Positions 7,194 to 16,052 are shown, counted from the first letter of the stretch. The stretch: 41,335 bases of DNA from Desulfobacterales bacterium RIFOXYA12_FULL_46_15 (GCA_001799395.1 MGTJ01000122.1:1-41335); one strand, 5' to 3'. Notes: generated by a model from the letters alone, not told the origin. Numbers and translations: made by a program.

Positions 7194-8276
7194 ATGAAAG
7201 ACAGAATCCATAATTTTAATGCCGGGCCTGCCGCCCTTCCCCTGCCTGTTCTTGAAGAAATCAAGGACTCTTTTTTAAATTTCAATCACAGCGGAATGTC
7301 CATTACGGAAATCAGCCACAGATCCAAATGGTTTGAAGATGTTCTGAACGATGCCGTTGAACGGACCAGACGGCTTTTAAAACTCAATGACCAATACCAG
7401 GTCCTCTTTCTCCAGGGCGGCGCCAGCCTCCAGTTCTGCATGATTCCTTTAAATTTCCTTTCCGATGGCAGAAGTGCTGACTATGTCAATACCGGAACCT
7501 GGTCGACCAATGCCATCAAGGAAGCCAGAATCCAGAACAAACCCATCAAGGTCCCGGCCTCTTCCGAAGACAGGAATTTCTGCTATATTCCGCAGAATAT
7601 CCCCTTTAACAAGGATGCGGCCTATGTGCACATCACCTCCAACAATACCATCAAAGGCACCCAGTGGGCATCTCTTCCCAATACCGGCAAAGTGCCCATG
7701 GTCATTGACATGAGTTCTGACATCATGTCCGGACCTGTGGACATGGACAATATCGGCATGATCTATGCCGGTGCCCAGAAAAACATCGGCCCGGCCGGGG
7801 CCTGCATGGTCATTATCAGAAAAGACCTTCTGGATCTTGTCCCGGACAATATCCCCACCATGCTGAAATACAAAACCTTTGCTGAAAAAAATTCCATGTA
7901 CAATACCCCGCCCTGCTTTGCCATTTATACGATTCAGCTCGTGCTGAAATGGCTGGAAGAAACCATTGGCGGGCTTGAAAAAATGGATGCACGGAACCGT
8001 AAAAAAGCAGGCACGCTCTATCAGTTCATGGACAATTCGGGTTTTTACAAGGCAACGGCTGATAAGGGGTCCCGCTCTCTCATGAATGTGACCTTCAGAC
8101 TGCCTTCCGAAGATCTTGAAAAGGCATTCATCGCAGAGGCTGCACAGAATGATCTCGGCGGTCTGAAAGGCCACAGGAGTGTCGGCGGGTGCAGGGCTTC
8201 CCTTTATAATGCCACCGGTATTGATGTAGTCAATGATCTTGTATCGTTTATGAAGGATTTTCAGAATCGATCATAA
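7194..8276 (+). CDS. serC: Phosphoserine aminotransferase
   Basis: The 360-residue class V PLP aminotransferase begins with the family-typical HNFNAGPAALP. It keeps the HxSK segment near residues 42-45 (SHRSK), the phosphate-binding GGAS motif at 75-78, and the PLP lysine Lys196 in YAGAQKNIGPAG. It should convert 3-phosphohydroxypyruvate and glutamate to O-phosphoserine and 2-oxoglutarate. The ATG at 7194, preceded by AAGGA, gives the usual family length; a longer upstream reading would only add untypical residues. The gene follows serA and trpB2 on the same strand. No serB (phosphoserine phosphatase) is present in the window. Confidence 0.95.
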   Translation: MKDRIHNFNAGPAALPLPVLEEIKDSFLNFNHSGMSITEISHRSKWFEDVLNDAVERTRRLLKLNDQYQVLFLQGGASLQFCMIPLNFLSDGRSADYVNTGTWSTNAIKEARIQNKPIKVPASSEDRNFCYIPQNIPFNKDAAYVHITSNNTIKGTQWASLPNTGKVPMVIDMSSDIMSGPVDMDNIGMIYAGAQKNIGPAGACMVIIRKDLLDLVPDNIPTMLKYKTFAEKNSMYNTPPCFAIYTIQLVLKWLEETIGGLEKMDARNRKKAGTLYQFMDNSGFYKATADKGSRSLMNVTFRLPSEDLEKAFIAEAAQNDLGGLKGHRSVGGCRASLYNATGIDVVNDLVSFMKDFQNRS

Positions 8277-8331
8277 TCATAAATATCATATCCATCAGCC
8301 TTTTAACTAATGATTGGAGGCCTTGATTCCC

Positions 8332-10290
8332 ATGAATGAGATTCAAAAAGACATTGATATCATTACCGAACTTGGCGGTGTGAATTCCGAAGACAAAGCC
8401 ATGGCCGTATTCCGGCAATATCTGGATGATACACAACTGGCAAGGATTTCACGACTCAAACACCCTGAAGTATTAAAAAAAATTGCCAATACCGTTGTGC
8501 TTTGCAATCCTGAAAGAGTTTTCATCAATACAGGGTCTGAGGCAGACAAAGAGTTTATCCGGCTCCTGGCCCTGACCAAAAAGGAAGAAGCATCCCTTGC
8601 CATGGAAGGGCATACCATCCATTTTGACCTGGCCGGAGAACAGGGCAGGATCATTGACAGGACCTTTTATATTGCCGGCCCTTCAGATGATGTTTCCTCG
8701 CTTGCCAACCGGATGGACAGGCCAGCAGCCCTGGAAGAGGTAAGATCCAATCTGAAAAATATCATGCAGTCCAAGACCATGGTGGTGGGATTTTATATAC
8801 GGGGCCCGAAGGGATCACCCGTATCCAACCCGGCTCTTGAAATAACCAGCTCTGCCTATGTCTCCCACAGTGCGGAACTGCTCTACCGGAATGTATATGA
8901 AGATTTTGAAAATGAAATCGAGCGCCTGGGATATTTTTTCACCAATATCCACAGCGAAGGGCAAAACCGGCCCGAAGACCTGCCAAACGCCAGGGTGCTC
9001 ATGGACCGGAAACACCAGACCACTTACAGTTTCAAATGCACCTATGCCGGCAACACCCTGCTCCTGAAAAAAGGGAATCATAGGTTTGCCGTGGACAAAG
9101 CCGTGTATCAGAATCCTGGCCGGGAACTGGCTGAACATATGTTTATCACGGGTATCCATGGTCCGGGCAACCGGGTCACCTGGTTTGCCGGGGCCGCACC
9201 CAGCGGATGCGGAAAAACCACCACGGCCATGGCAGGGGATGAATTCATCGGCGATGATCTCGCCCAGATATGGATAGCCGATGACGGCAGCATCCGGTCC
9301 ATCAATCCGGAATGCGGCATTTTCGGGATTGTGGAAGATGTGAACATGGACGGCGACCCCCTGCTGATGAAAATCTTAAGACAGCCCGGTCATGAAGTGA
9401 TCTGGTCCAATGTCCTGATTGATGAGGAAAAGATCCCCCACTGGGCGGGTAACAATGAACCCTTGCCGGAGAAAGGCTATAATTTCCAGGGAGACTGGTT
9501 CAAAGGGAAAACCGATAAAAACGGAAAACCCGTTCCCTTATCCCACCCCAATTCCCGGTGTACCTTAAGTTCTTCCTGTTTTTCAACCTATTCCAGGGAA
9601 GCGGACAATCCCAAAGGCGCCTTGACAAGGGTGTTCACATACAGCGGCAGGGATAGCGACACAATGCCCCCGGTCCGTGTGGCAAAAAATTCCGACGAAG
9701 GGGTGGTGATCGGGGCCTGTATCGTATCGGCAGCAACTGCCACCGAAGTCGGGGCAACCGGTGTGAAACGGGCTCCCTGGGCCAATGCCCCCTTTATCCC
9801 GGGTGCTCTGGGCGATTATATGGAAGCCCAGTTTAAATTCTTTGGCAGCGAAAAGATAAAAAAAGAATACAAGCCGGTGATGGCCGGGCTCAATTATTTT
9901 CTGACCGGCCAGGCCAGGGGCGGGACCTCACCCGGACTGATCGGCGAAAAACGGGATGTAAAAGTATGGCTGGCCTGGCTTGAGCGCTATAGCCATAACG
10001 AAGTGGGCCATATTTCAACCCCCATTGGAAATCTTCCCCTTTATGAAGATTTAAAGCCATTGTTCAAGGCCATCATTGATAAGGACTATACAAAGGAAAT
10101 CTATCTCAAACAGTTTTCCCTGTATATTGATCCTGTCATCAAACGGATTGATTTACAAAAAGAAGCCTATTCAAAGGAGAAAGGGATACCGGCCGTTCTG
10201 TTTGATATTCTTCACCATCAGAAAAACGAACTTCTCCTGTTAAAAGAAAAACACGGCAGCATTGTCTCTCCTGACCGGCTTGCCGGATAA
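8332..10290 (+). CDS. pckG: Phosphoenolpyruvate carboxykinase (GTP)
   Basis: The 652-residue protein has the length and order of GTP-dependent PEPCK. Visible are the kinase P-loop with its reactive cysteine in AAPSGCGKTTTAM (Cys293, Lys295), the metal/nucleotide segment EFIGDDLAQIWI, INPECGIFGIVEDVN, and GRDSDTMPPVRVA. The P-loop is a variant of the common FPSACGKT form. It interconverts oxaloacetate and PEP, feeding gluconeogenesis and hence 3-phosphoglycerate for the serA-serC route upstream. The ATG at 8332 is preceded by TTGGAGG at 8314-8320. The gene is last in the plus-strand block and ends at a bidirectional terminator. Confidence 0.92.
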   Translation: MNEIQKDIDIITELGGVNSEDKAMAVFRQYLDDTQLARISRLKHPEVLKKIANTVVLCNPERVFINTGSEADKEFIRLLALTKKEEASLAMEGHTIHFDLAGEQGRIIDRTFYIAGPSDDVSSLANRMDRPAALEEVRSNLKNIMQSKTMVVGFYIRGPKGSPVSNPALEITSSAYVSHSAELLYRNVYEDFENEIERLGYFFTNIHSEGQNRPEDLPNARVLMDRKHQTTYSFKCTYAGNTLLLKKGNHRFAVDKAVYQNPGRELAEHMFITGIHGPGNRVTWFAGAAPSGCGKTTTAMAGDEFIGDDLAQIWIADDGSIRSINPECGIFGIVEDVNMDGDPLLMKILRQPGHEVIWSNVLIDEEKIPHWAGNNEPLPEKGYNFQGDWFKGKTDKNGKPVPLSHPNSRCTLSSSCFSTYSREADNPKGALTRVFTYSGRDSDTMPPVRVAKNSDEGVVIGACIVSAATATEVGATGVKRAPWANAPFIPGALGDYMEAQFKFFGSEKIKKEYKPVMAGLNYFLTGQARGGTSPGLIGEKRDVKVWLAWLERYSHNEVGHISTPIGNLPLYEDLKPLFKAIIDKDYTKEIYLKQFSLYIDPVIKRIDLQKEAYSKEKGIPAVLFDILHHQKNELLLLKEKHGSIVSPDRLAG

Positions 10291-10314
10291 ATGCCGGATA
10301 AATGCTTTAAAAAT

Positions 10315-10345
10315 CCTGCTGCCGGAAAAATTTCCAGGCAGCAGG
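10315..10345. terminator. Bidirectional intrinsic terminator between convergent genes
   Basis: CCTGCTGCC (10315-10323) and GGCAGCAGG (10337-10345) form a perfect 9-bp stem. A T-run follows on the plus strand (10356-10361), and A-runs upstream supply a T-run for the minus strand. It serves both the PEPCK gene and the convergent aminotransferase gene. An 11-bp tandem duplication (GCCGGATAAAT twice, 10282-10303) covers the PEPCK stop codon. Confidence 0.85.
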
Positions 10346-10359
10346 TATCTGTTCATTTT

Positions 10360-11532
10360 TTATTTGACGCTGTCAAAGGCTTTTTTGAACCCGTCCAGGG
10401 ACCCGGTAATGGTTTTGTCCGGGACGGCATAGGATAGCCTGAAATGGCCGGGACCGCCGAACCCTGTTCCGGGTACGGCCAGGATCTTGTTTTCCTGTAA
10501 TATTTTCACAAATTTGAAATCATCTGAGATCGGGCTTTTGGGAAAAAGATAAAAAGCACCCTCAGGCACATCAAATTCATACCCTGCCCCATGAAGCCCT
10601 TCACAGAACATATCGCGCCGCCTCTTATAAATCCCGATATCCACGGTAACACCCTGGAGTGCTCCCACCACCTGCTGAAAAAGGGCCGGTGCATTGACAT
10701 ACATCATGGTATTGGCCACGCCTGCCGCACCGGCAATAACGGCGGCATCTTCAGCCTTGGGATGAATGGCCATGTATCCGATTCTTTCTCCTGCCAGGGA
10801 CAATTCCTTGGAATAAGAGGTCAGGACAATGGTATGGGGATAGACGTCAAACATAGAGGGCACATCGACTCCATAGGCAATTTTCCGGTATGGTTCATCG
10901 GAAATGAGATAAATCCGTTTTCCGAATTTTTGACTCGCTGCATCCAATATCTTTCCCACCTGCATAAGTTCTTCCTCATTATATATCACCCCTGTCGGGT
11001 TATTGGGGGAATTGATGAGCATAACTCTCGTATTGGCGGTAATTGCTTTTTCAATGGCAGCAAGGTCCAGATGAAAATCCGGTAATGAAGTTACGGTTTT
11101 CAGGTTTGCACCGGCAATAAAGGCATACTGGTTATACCCGACAAAAAACGGGGCAGGGACCAGGATGTCTTCCCCGGGATTCATCAAAGCCCGCAGAATA
11201 TCATTCAGGGCGCCCGCAGCACCGGCTGTCATGACAATAAGGTCCTGGGTCAGGCCCACATTGTATTCTTTGTTCAGGTAATCGGCCACGGCTTTTCTCA
11301 CATGAGGATAGCCGCTATTGGGCATATATCCGTGGGATGTGGCCGGGTTATTGATCAATTGGATCAGGGTGTCTTTCACCTTCGCAGGCGGCGGAACATC
11401 CGGATTTCCCAGTGAAAAATCAAACACATTGTCTGGGCCGTATTGTGCCTTCATCCGGATTCCTTCTTCAAACATTTTCCGGATCATGGATGCGGATTCC
11501 ACTATTTTGACCATCTTATCTGCTATAGGCAT
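10360..11532 (-). CDS. Class I/II PLP-dependent aminotransferase
   Basis: The 390-residue fold-type I aminotransferase shows the substrate-carboxylate motif SPNNPTGV (Asn178), the PLP-ring Asp212 and Tyr215 (SDEPYRK), the Schiff-base lysine Lys242 in SYSKELSLAGERIGY and Arg250. It resembles the aspartate/branched-chain aminotransferase-like enzymes common in anaerobes; the exact amino donor cannot be told. The ATG at 11532 has GGAGG just upstream; an upstream in-frame ATG at 11583 lacks this. The gene is 47 bp downstream of the unknown gene at 11580-12167 and probably co-transcribed with it. Confidence 0.9.
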   Translation of the reverse strand: MPIADKMVKIVESASMIRKMFEEGIRMKAQYGPDNVFDFSLGNPDVPPPAKVKDTLIQLINNPATSHGYMPNSGYPHVRKAVADYLNKEYNVGLTQDLIVMTAGAAGALNDILRALMNPGEDILVPAPFFVGYNQYAFIAGANLKTVTSLPDFHLDLAAIEKAITANTRVMLINSPNNPTGVIYNEEELMQVGKILDAASQKFGKRIYLISDEPYRKIAYGVDVPSMFDVYPHTIVLTSYSKELSLAGERIGYMAIHPKAEDAAVIAGAAGVANTMMYVNAPALFQQVVGALQGVTVDIGIYKRRRDMFCEGLHGAGYEFDVPEGAFYLFPKSPISDDFKFVKILQENKILAVPGTGFGGPGHFRLSYAVPDKTITGSLDGFKKAFDSVK

Positions 11533-11579
11533 GGGATTTTCCTCCGATATTGAGTTAAAAAAAATTTCTTTACCATACA

Positions 11580-12167
11580 TCAAATCTTCTGTGATGCAAA
11601 GACTCCTTTGAAAAAGGAATTGGAATTTTTTTCAACCCTTTTTTTCATGCCCATGACATAGCCGGGCCTTATCCCATCCTTCCACCGTGGATAGCCTCCT
11701 TCCCATACATAACGGATCAGCTCATGGAAAACCGGGATCGAAAATTCATAGGGTCCGACCCCGACCCTGTCATGAAAAAACCTGAAAGGCATGGGTTTTA
11801 TTTTTGAGAAAGGCTTTATCTCCTCTTCAACCATCTTCTGTGTATTGAATCCTTCCGGGTTCTGCCTGAACTCTCCGGGATCATGGGGAAAGGGGAAAAG
11901 CTGATAAATCCTTCCGATAAACCCTGTGAACCGGACACCGTGGATGGCGCCCATGAGATCCCCGATATCGCCCGGGTTTTCAATCACGTCAACCTGTGGT
12001 TCAAGTTTTACGGATTCAATCTCTTTTTTTTCAGACAGGTCTCCCATCCATTCACAAAACCTATGGGCAAAAAAGAAATAATTTTCTAAAAGCAGCATAT
12101 CCGATTCAATATTAAAAAATCCAAATGCAATGTTTCCATAATTTTCAGACCTGAAGGACAACGGCAT
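11580..12167 (-). CDS. Conserved-looking protein of unknown function
   Basis: The 195-residue soluble protein has no signal peptide or membrane segment. It is rich in aromatic residues (ENYGNIAFGFFNIESDMLLL; YFFFAHRFCEW) and has a basic C-terminus (MGMKKRVEKNSNSFFKG). No catalytic motif or known domain is recognised. The ATG has a GGAGAAG ribosome site, and the gene lies immediately upstream of the aminotransferase in the same direction. The ordered mix of hydrophobic and charged residues over the full length supports a genuine gene. The function is not assignable from sequence alone. Confidence 0.7.
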   Translation of the reverse strand: MPLSFRSENYGNIAFGFFNIESDMLLLENYFFFAHRFCEWMGDLSEKKEIESVKLEPQVDVIENPGDIGDLMGAIHGVRFTGFIGRIYQLFPFPHDPGEFRQNPEGFNTQKMVEEEIKPFSKIKPMPFRFFHDRVGVGPYEFSIPVFHELIRYVWEGGYPRWKDGIRPGYVMGMKKRVEKNSNSFFKGVFASQKI

Positions 12168-12252
12168 AAACTCTTCTCCATAATAATTTTATGATTTATT
12201 TATCTTTATATACTACGTCTAAGATTAATTGAATGGTCTCTACAACCACCCG

Positions 12253-12885
12253 TCATTGCCGGGTGCAGACCCGGATGCTGTTGATCAGGGTTTCCACGGT
12301 ATGCCGGTACAAGGACAGGTGGTCCTTGCCTGAAAAGATAGTGTGCTCGATTTTCTGAAGCTGGATGACCCCGTTGATGGCCCCCCAGAACATGAGGCTG
12401 AAGCGGCGGGGATCATCGCAGATCAATTGTCCGCTTTTGCACCCGGCTTCAATGACAGCCACCACCTGCATCAGGATCTCTTCACCATAACTGTCGATTT
12501 TGTGCTTCAGGGGGTCTGGCAAGGCAGGTTGCGGTGAAGACAAAAAATGATTGATCACGGTAAAATAATCTTTTCGGGTCCTGCTGAAATTGCGGTAGGC
12601 CATGGCTACCGCTTCCAGCTTCTGCTCAGGAGACTGAACCGTGTCCGCGGCCCGGGTGATATCGGATTTCAGCAGTTCAAGGCCTTCCCCGGAAAGATCA
12701 AAAATAATCTCATCCTTGTTTTTATAATACCGGTAGATGGCGGGCACGCTCAATTCAACCAGGGCCGCAATGGCGTTGACCGATGTCCCGGCAAGCCCCT
12801 TGCCAAACAACAGGGTCCGCGCAGCTCCCAGGATCTGGGCCTTGCGATCCGTTTTCTCCCGTTCCTTACGTTCCTTTACTCCCAA
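12253..12885 (-). CDS. TetR/AcrR-family transcriptional regulator
   Basis: The 210-residue protein has an N-terminal TetR helix-turn-helix (about 15-62: ILGAARTLLFGKGLAGTSVNAIAALVELSVPAIYRYYKNKDEII) and an all-helical ligand/dimerisation domain. The likely start is TTG at 12885, with AAGGA 8 nt upstream; no internal ATG would preserve the HTH. It follows the MFS gene by 32 bp, so it is the last gene of the 15969-12253 operon and is a natural candidate to autoregulate it. The inverted repeat over the -10 region at 16018-16033 is a possible operator (inference). Confidence 0.9.
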   Translation of the reverse strand: MGVKERKEREKTDRKAQILGAARTLLFGKGLAGTSVNAIAALVELSVPAIYRYYKNKDEIIFDLSGEGLELLKSDITRAADTVQSPEQKLEAVAMAYRNFSRTRKDYFTVINHFLSSPQPALPDPLKHKIDSYGEEILMQVVAVIEAGCKSGQLICDDPRRFSLMFWGAINGVIQLQKIEHTIFSGKDHLSLYRHTVETLINSIRVCTRQ

Positions 12886-12917
12886 TGGATTTATCCTTTA
12901 ATTAACATGGGTACCTG

Positions 12918-14216
12918 TTATTCTGAAGCTGCTGCGGCTTGTTCCACTGCGGCAAGATCCTTATCATAAAACCCGGACCCTGCCCAGAAAAGCAGGCAGC
13001 CCAGAAGGGCAAACACCGGCAGCCAGGTCATGGCCCGTTCAAGGCCGAAGCGGTCGGACAAGGCCCCGATGAACAAGGGCCCGACAGCACTGCCTAAAAG
13101 ATGCTGCACCACCACGTTGACGCTCAGGGAGACGGCCCTGAGCCCGGGATGGACCACATCCTGGGTAACGGCAACGGCAGCCGGCACAAATGCCACGGCA
13201 AAAACACCGGCAAGCAGCAGGATCAGGTATTGAACCTGGCCCCTGAAAAACCCGAAGGCGATGAACAGCAGCAGAGCCGTAACAGCCGATGACACTGCAG
13301 GAAACACCATGCGGGCATTGGACCGCCGTTTCATCCACCGGTCAGCCAGATAGCCGCCCAGAGGCGCCCCGACAATGGCCAGCAGCATCACGGTCCCGCC
13401 CTTGAACCCGGCCTTGCTCATGGACAGCCCTTCAAACCGGTAATAATAAGTGGGCAGCCAGGTGAGCAGAGAGGTGGTGACCAGAACATTGGCAGCAAAG
13501 CCAAGATTGGTAAACAGCAGAGTGCGGTTGCGGGTGAATTGCCGGATCATGTCGGCAAGACGCATCTTCACCAAGATTTTCTCATCTCCCCGGACCACGG
13601 TTTGAACCAGGGCAATGGTTTGGTAATCCTTAACCGTGAAAAACAACAAGGCAATGATCATTCCGGGCAGGGCCACAATCCCCAGGGCATAGCGCCACCC
13701 CAGATGCTCGGCCACCAGGCCCCCGATGGAGATGCCCAGGGCACTGCCCAGGGGAATGGAGGCGTTCCACAATCCAAGAACCCTTGCCCGCTGCGCTTTG
13801 GGGAAAACAGTGGCTATCATGGCCGTACCCCCGGGGGCATAACCGGCTTCACCGATCCCGATGGCTGTTCTGGCAATAAACAAATGGCTGAAATTCCGGG
13901 TAAAGGCACAGGCCAGGGTGGCCAGGCTCCACAGGACTGCCATCAACCCTATGCTTTTTTTGCGGCTCCACCGGTCCACCAGAATGGAAACCGGAAATGA
14001 AAAAACCAGGATGGACCAGTATACGGCGGAAACCAGGAGCCCGCACTGGGTATCGGTGATTCCCCAGTCTGCTTTAAGATAGGGGAACAAGGATACAATG
14101 ACCATCCGGTCCATATAATCAAACAGATACAAAAGAAACAAAAGAGAAAACAGATACCACCGGTAGGTTTGTGACGGCATGGTTTCCAGGGCTGAGCTGT
14201 TTTTCATGGCAATCAT
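12918..14216 (-). CDS. MFS transporter
   Basis: The 432-residue membrane protein has about 12 hydrophobic segments in two six-helix halves. The MFS loop 2-3 motif variant VDRWSRKKSIGLMAV is present, as is FIARTAIGIGEAGYAPGG in helix 4, a pattern typical of the spinster/anion-cation symporter branch. DYMDRMVI in helix 1 is also typical. It sits between the UroD-like methyltransferase (14 bp gap) and the TetR gene, so it probably imports the methylated or methoxylated compound handled by the operon, or exports its product. ATG at 14216 is used; 14207 is an in-frame alternative. Confidence 0.9.
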   Translation of the reverse strand: MIAMKNSSALETMPSQTYRWYLFSLLFLLYLFDYMDRMVIVSLFPYLKADWGITDTQCGLLVSAVYWSILVFSFPVSILVDRWSRKKSIGLMAVLWSLATLACAFTRNFSHLFIARTAIGIGEAGYAPGGTAMIATVFPKAQRARVLGLWNASIPLGSALGISIGGLVAEHLGWRYALGIVALPGMIIALLFFTVKDYQTIALVQTVVRGDEKILVKMRLADMIRQFTRNRTLLFTNLGFAANVLVTTSLLTWLPTYYYRFEGLSMSKAGFKGGTVMLLAIVGAPLGGYLADRWMKRRSNARMVFPAVSSAVTALLLFIAFGFFRGQVQYLILLLAGVFAVAFVPAAVAVTQDVVHPGLRAVSLSVNVVVQHLLGSAVGPLFIGALSDRFGLERAMTWLPVFALLGCLLFWAGSGFYDKDLAAVEQAAAASE

Positions 14217-14230
14217 CTCACATTAAAGGG

Positions 14231-15328
14231 TTAAGGCTGCGACAAGGTATCGTAGCAGCCATATTTACGGGTGGCCTCGAACATGGCAATACAATTGTCC
14301 GGATCAACCCCGGGGTGAAGGGAATTGGAAGAACAGATAATCAGCCCTCCCCCCTTGCCGCCGTCCAGGATGGCCTGGGAAACCGCCGCATCCACCTCTT
14401 GCGGGGTGCCATTGGGCAAAAGATCAATACAATCGATATTACCCAGCAGACACAGACGATCCCCACAGTATGCCTTAACTTTGGCCAGGGCCATTCCTGC
14501 CTGCGGCTCCAGGGGATTTAACCCGTCATAGCCGCTGTCCAGCAGAATATCCAGGAGGGGCCAGAGATTGCCGTCGCTGTGCCGCACGACCTTGAGCCCT
14601 TTTTGATGAGCTGCCTCAACAATGCGGCGGTTGTAAAAATTGACAAATTCCAGAAACTGGGCCGGCGAAATCAGTGGGAAATTTTTATCGGCAATATCAT
14701 CTTCAATCACCAGGACATCAAGACCGGCGTCTGCCAGCAAATCGAGCTGGGCCAGGCTGTAGTCCAGGGTCATGCGGGCCACCTGATGAACAAATTGCGG
14801 ATCATCGAACATCTTGAGCATCATGTTCTCCATCCCCATCAACCGCCAGCAGCGCACAAAAGTCCCCCGCATGAGCCAGAAAAGCGCCTTTTCTCCCTTG
14901 AAACGGTCCCGGGCAAGGTCCAGCAGCAGCAAATGCCCGCGGTCCGGCGCCGGCGGCGCATACCGGGCCAGATCCGATGCCTCCTTAACGGGATGGCCTT
15001 TGGCAACGGGCAGCCCGAAATCCGAAAGCGCATACACCACACCGAACTCATCCTTGATATACTGATCATCCAGGGCGGTTTCGTGGCCGATTTCAAAGGC
15101 GGAAAACCCGTCCACCTCAAAGGTTTCATGAATTAAAAACAGGGTGTCCAGCATTTTGAATTTTTCAGCATCATTCATCTTCCGGAAATCCTTCACCTCA
15201 GGCAGACCTTCTGTGATATGCCGGCCGATGCCGATGATGGGGGCCTCATTGATGCCATGAATATACAGGGGCACCCGGTCAGCCTGGCCGACAGCCAGAG
15301 CTTTTAAAATACGCTCTTTTCCGTTCAT
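14231..15328 (-). CDS. UroD-family corrinoid methyltransferase
   Basis: The 365-residue protein belongs to the uroporphyrinogen decarboxylase-like superfamily (TIM barrel), which includes methylcobamide:CoM methyltransferases and the O-demethylase methyltransferase I enzymes of acetogens. Conserved-looking features include the N-terminal NGKERILKALAVGQADRVPL, a mid-domain RHSDGNLWPLLD, CLLGNIDC, and a C-terminal SSNSLHPGVDPDN. Its ATG overlaps the corrinoid-protein stop (ATGA), so the two are co-translated partners. It likely moves a methyl group between a substrate and the corrinoid protein. True haem-pathway UroD is unlikely given this partner. Confidence 0.87.
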   Translation of the reverse strand: MNGKERILKALAVGQADRVPLYIHGINEAPIIGIGRHITEGLPEVKDFRKMNDAEKFKMLDTLFLIHETFEVDGFSAFEIGHETALDDQYIKDEFGVVYALSDFGLPVAKGHPVKEASDLARYAPPAPDRGHLLLLDLARDRFKGEKALFWLMRGTFVRCWRLMGMENMMLKMFDDPQFVHQVARMTLDYSLAQLDLLADAGLDVLVIEDDIADKNFPLISPAQFLEFVNFYNRRIVEAAHQKGLKVVRHSDGNLWPLLDILLDSGYDGLNPLEPQAGMALAKVKAYCGDRLCLLGNIDCIDLLPNGTPQEVDAAVSQAILDGGKGGGLIICSSNSLHPGVDPDNCIAMFEATRKYGCYDTLSQP

Positions 15329-15969
15329 CTTGATTCCTTTGCATGAGAGACCAGGGCCATTGCCAGAAGGGCTGCCGCAGCAGCATCCGCCCCATAGGCG
15401 TCCGCACCGATGCTGTCGGCAAATGCCTGGGTAACGGCACCGCCGCCGGCCATGATCCGGACATGTTTGCGCACCCCGGCCCGTTCCAGGGCCTCGATGG
15501 TCTTCCCCATAAAAGGTGCTGTGGTGGACAAAAGGGCGCTCATGGCCACAATCTGCACGGTTTCATCGACAGCAGCGACAAATTTCTCAGGCAAGGCATC
15601 AATCCCGACATCAATCACCTCAAACCCCTTCCCCTCCAGCATTGTGGAAACCAGATTTTTCCCGATATCGTGGTGATCCCCCTGCACCGTCCCCAGCACC
15701 ACCCGGCCGGCCGGTGCATTGCCGCTTTCTGCCAGCAAGGGTTTTAAAATGCCCAGGGCGGCATGCATGGCCCTTGCGGCCAGGAGCATATGGGGGATAT
15801 AAATTTCTCCTGTTTGAAATTTCTGTCCAACCACATCCATCCCGGCAATCAGCCCCTGGCTGAGCACTTTCTCCGGTGTCATTCCCGAGTCCAGGGCCTG
15901 CCCGATCAATTTTGCGATCTGTTTGACATCCCCTGTTTGCAGTGTTTCCAATATCCGGTTGAGTATCAT
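15325..15969 (-). CDS. Corrinoid (cobalamin-binding) methyl carrier protein
   Basis: The 214-residue protein of the MtbC/MttC/MtvC type has an N-terminal four-helix cap (about 1-85; GLIAGMDVVGQKFQTGEIYIPHMLLAARAM split across that region). A C-terminal Rossmann B12 domain follows, with the DxHxxG signature at Asp98-His100-Gly103 (GDHHDIGKN), His100 being the lower axial cobalt ligand. It carries methyl groups between methyltransferases. It is first in the operon, with a strong AAAGGGG ribosome site. No corrinoid reactivating ATPase (RamA type) or MttB-type partner is in the window, so these must be encoded elsewhere if the system works as in known pathways. Confidence 0.93.
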   Translation of the reverse strand: MILNRILETLQTGDVKQIAKLIGQALDSGMTPEKVLSQGLIAGMDVVGQKFQTGEIYIPHMLLAARAMHAALGILKPLLAESGNAPAGRVVLGTVQGDHHDIGKNLVSTMLEGKGFEVIDVGIDALPEKFVAAVDETVQIVAMSALLSTTAPFMGKTIEALERAGVRKHVRIMAGGGAVTQAFADSIGADAYGADAAAAALLAMALVSHAKESR

Positions 15970-16017
15970 GGCCCCTTTCCCCTTTGATGCAATTTATGTT
16001 AATAGTACTAACTTAAT

Positions 16018-16052
16018 GAATTATATTTAATTCGTAAATCAGCCCATGTCAA
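16018..16052 (-). promoter_or_regulatory. Promoter of corrinoid operon with inverted repeat over -10
   Basis: On the minus strand a perfect TTGACA lies at 16052-16047. Possible -10 boxes are TAAATA at 16029-16024 (17-bp spacer) and a perfect TATAAT at 16025-16020 (21-bp spacer). The inverted repeat GAATTA-TATT-TAATTC (16018-16033) covers the -10 and fits a repressor operator, perhaps for the operon's TetR. A second small palindrome, TAGTACTA, is at 16003-16010. Confidence 0.5.

Noticed and set aside
10282-10303. Tandem 11-bp duplication at the PEPCK stop codon as a functional repeat
   Set aside because: Only two units, just past the coding end; it looks like simple slippage.
14231-15328. Haem-pathway uroporphyrinogen decarboxylase (hemE)
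   Set aside because: The 4-bp overlap with a corrinoid protein gene and the superfamily variant motifs favour a methyltransferase.
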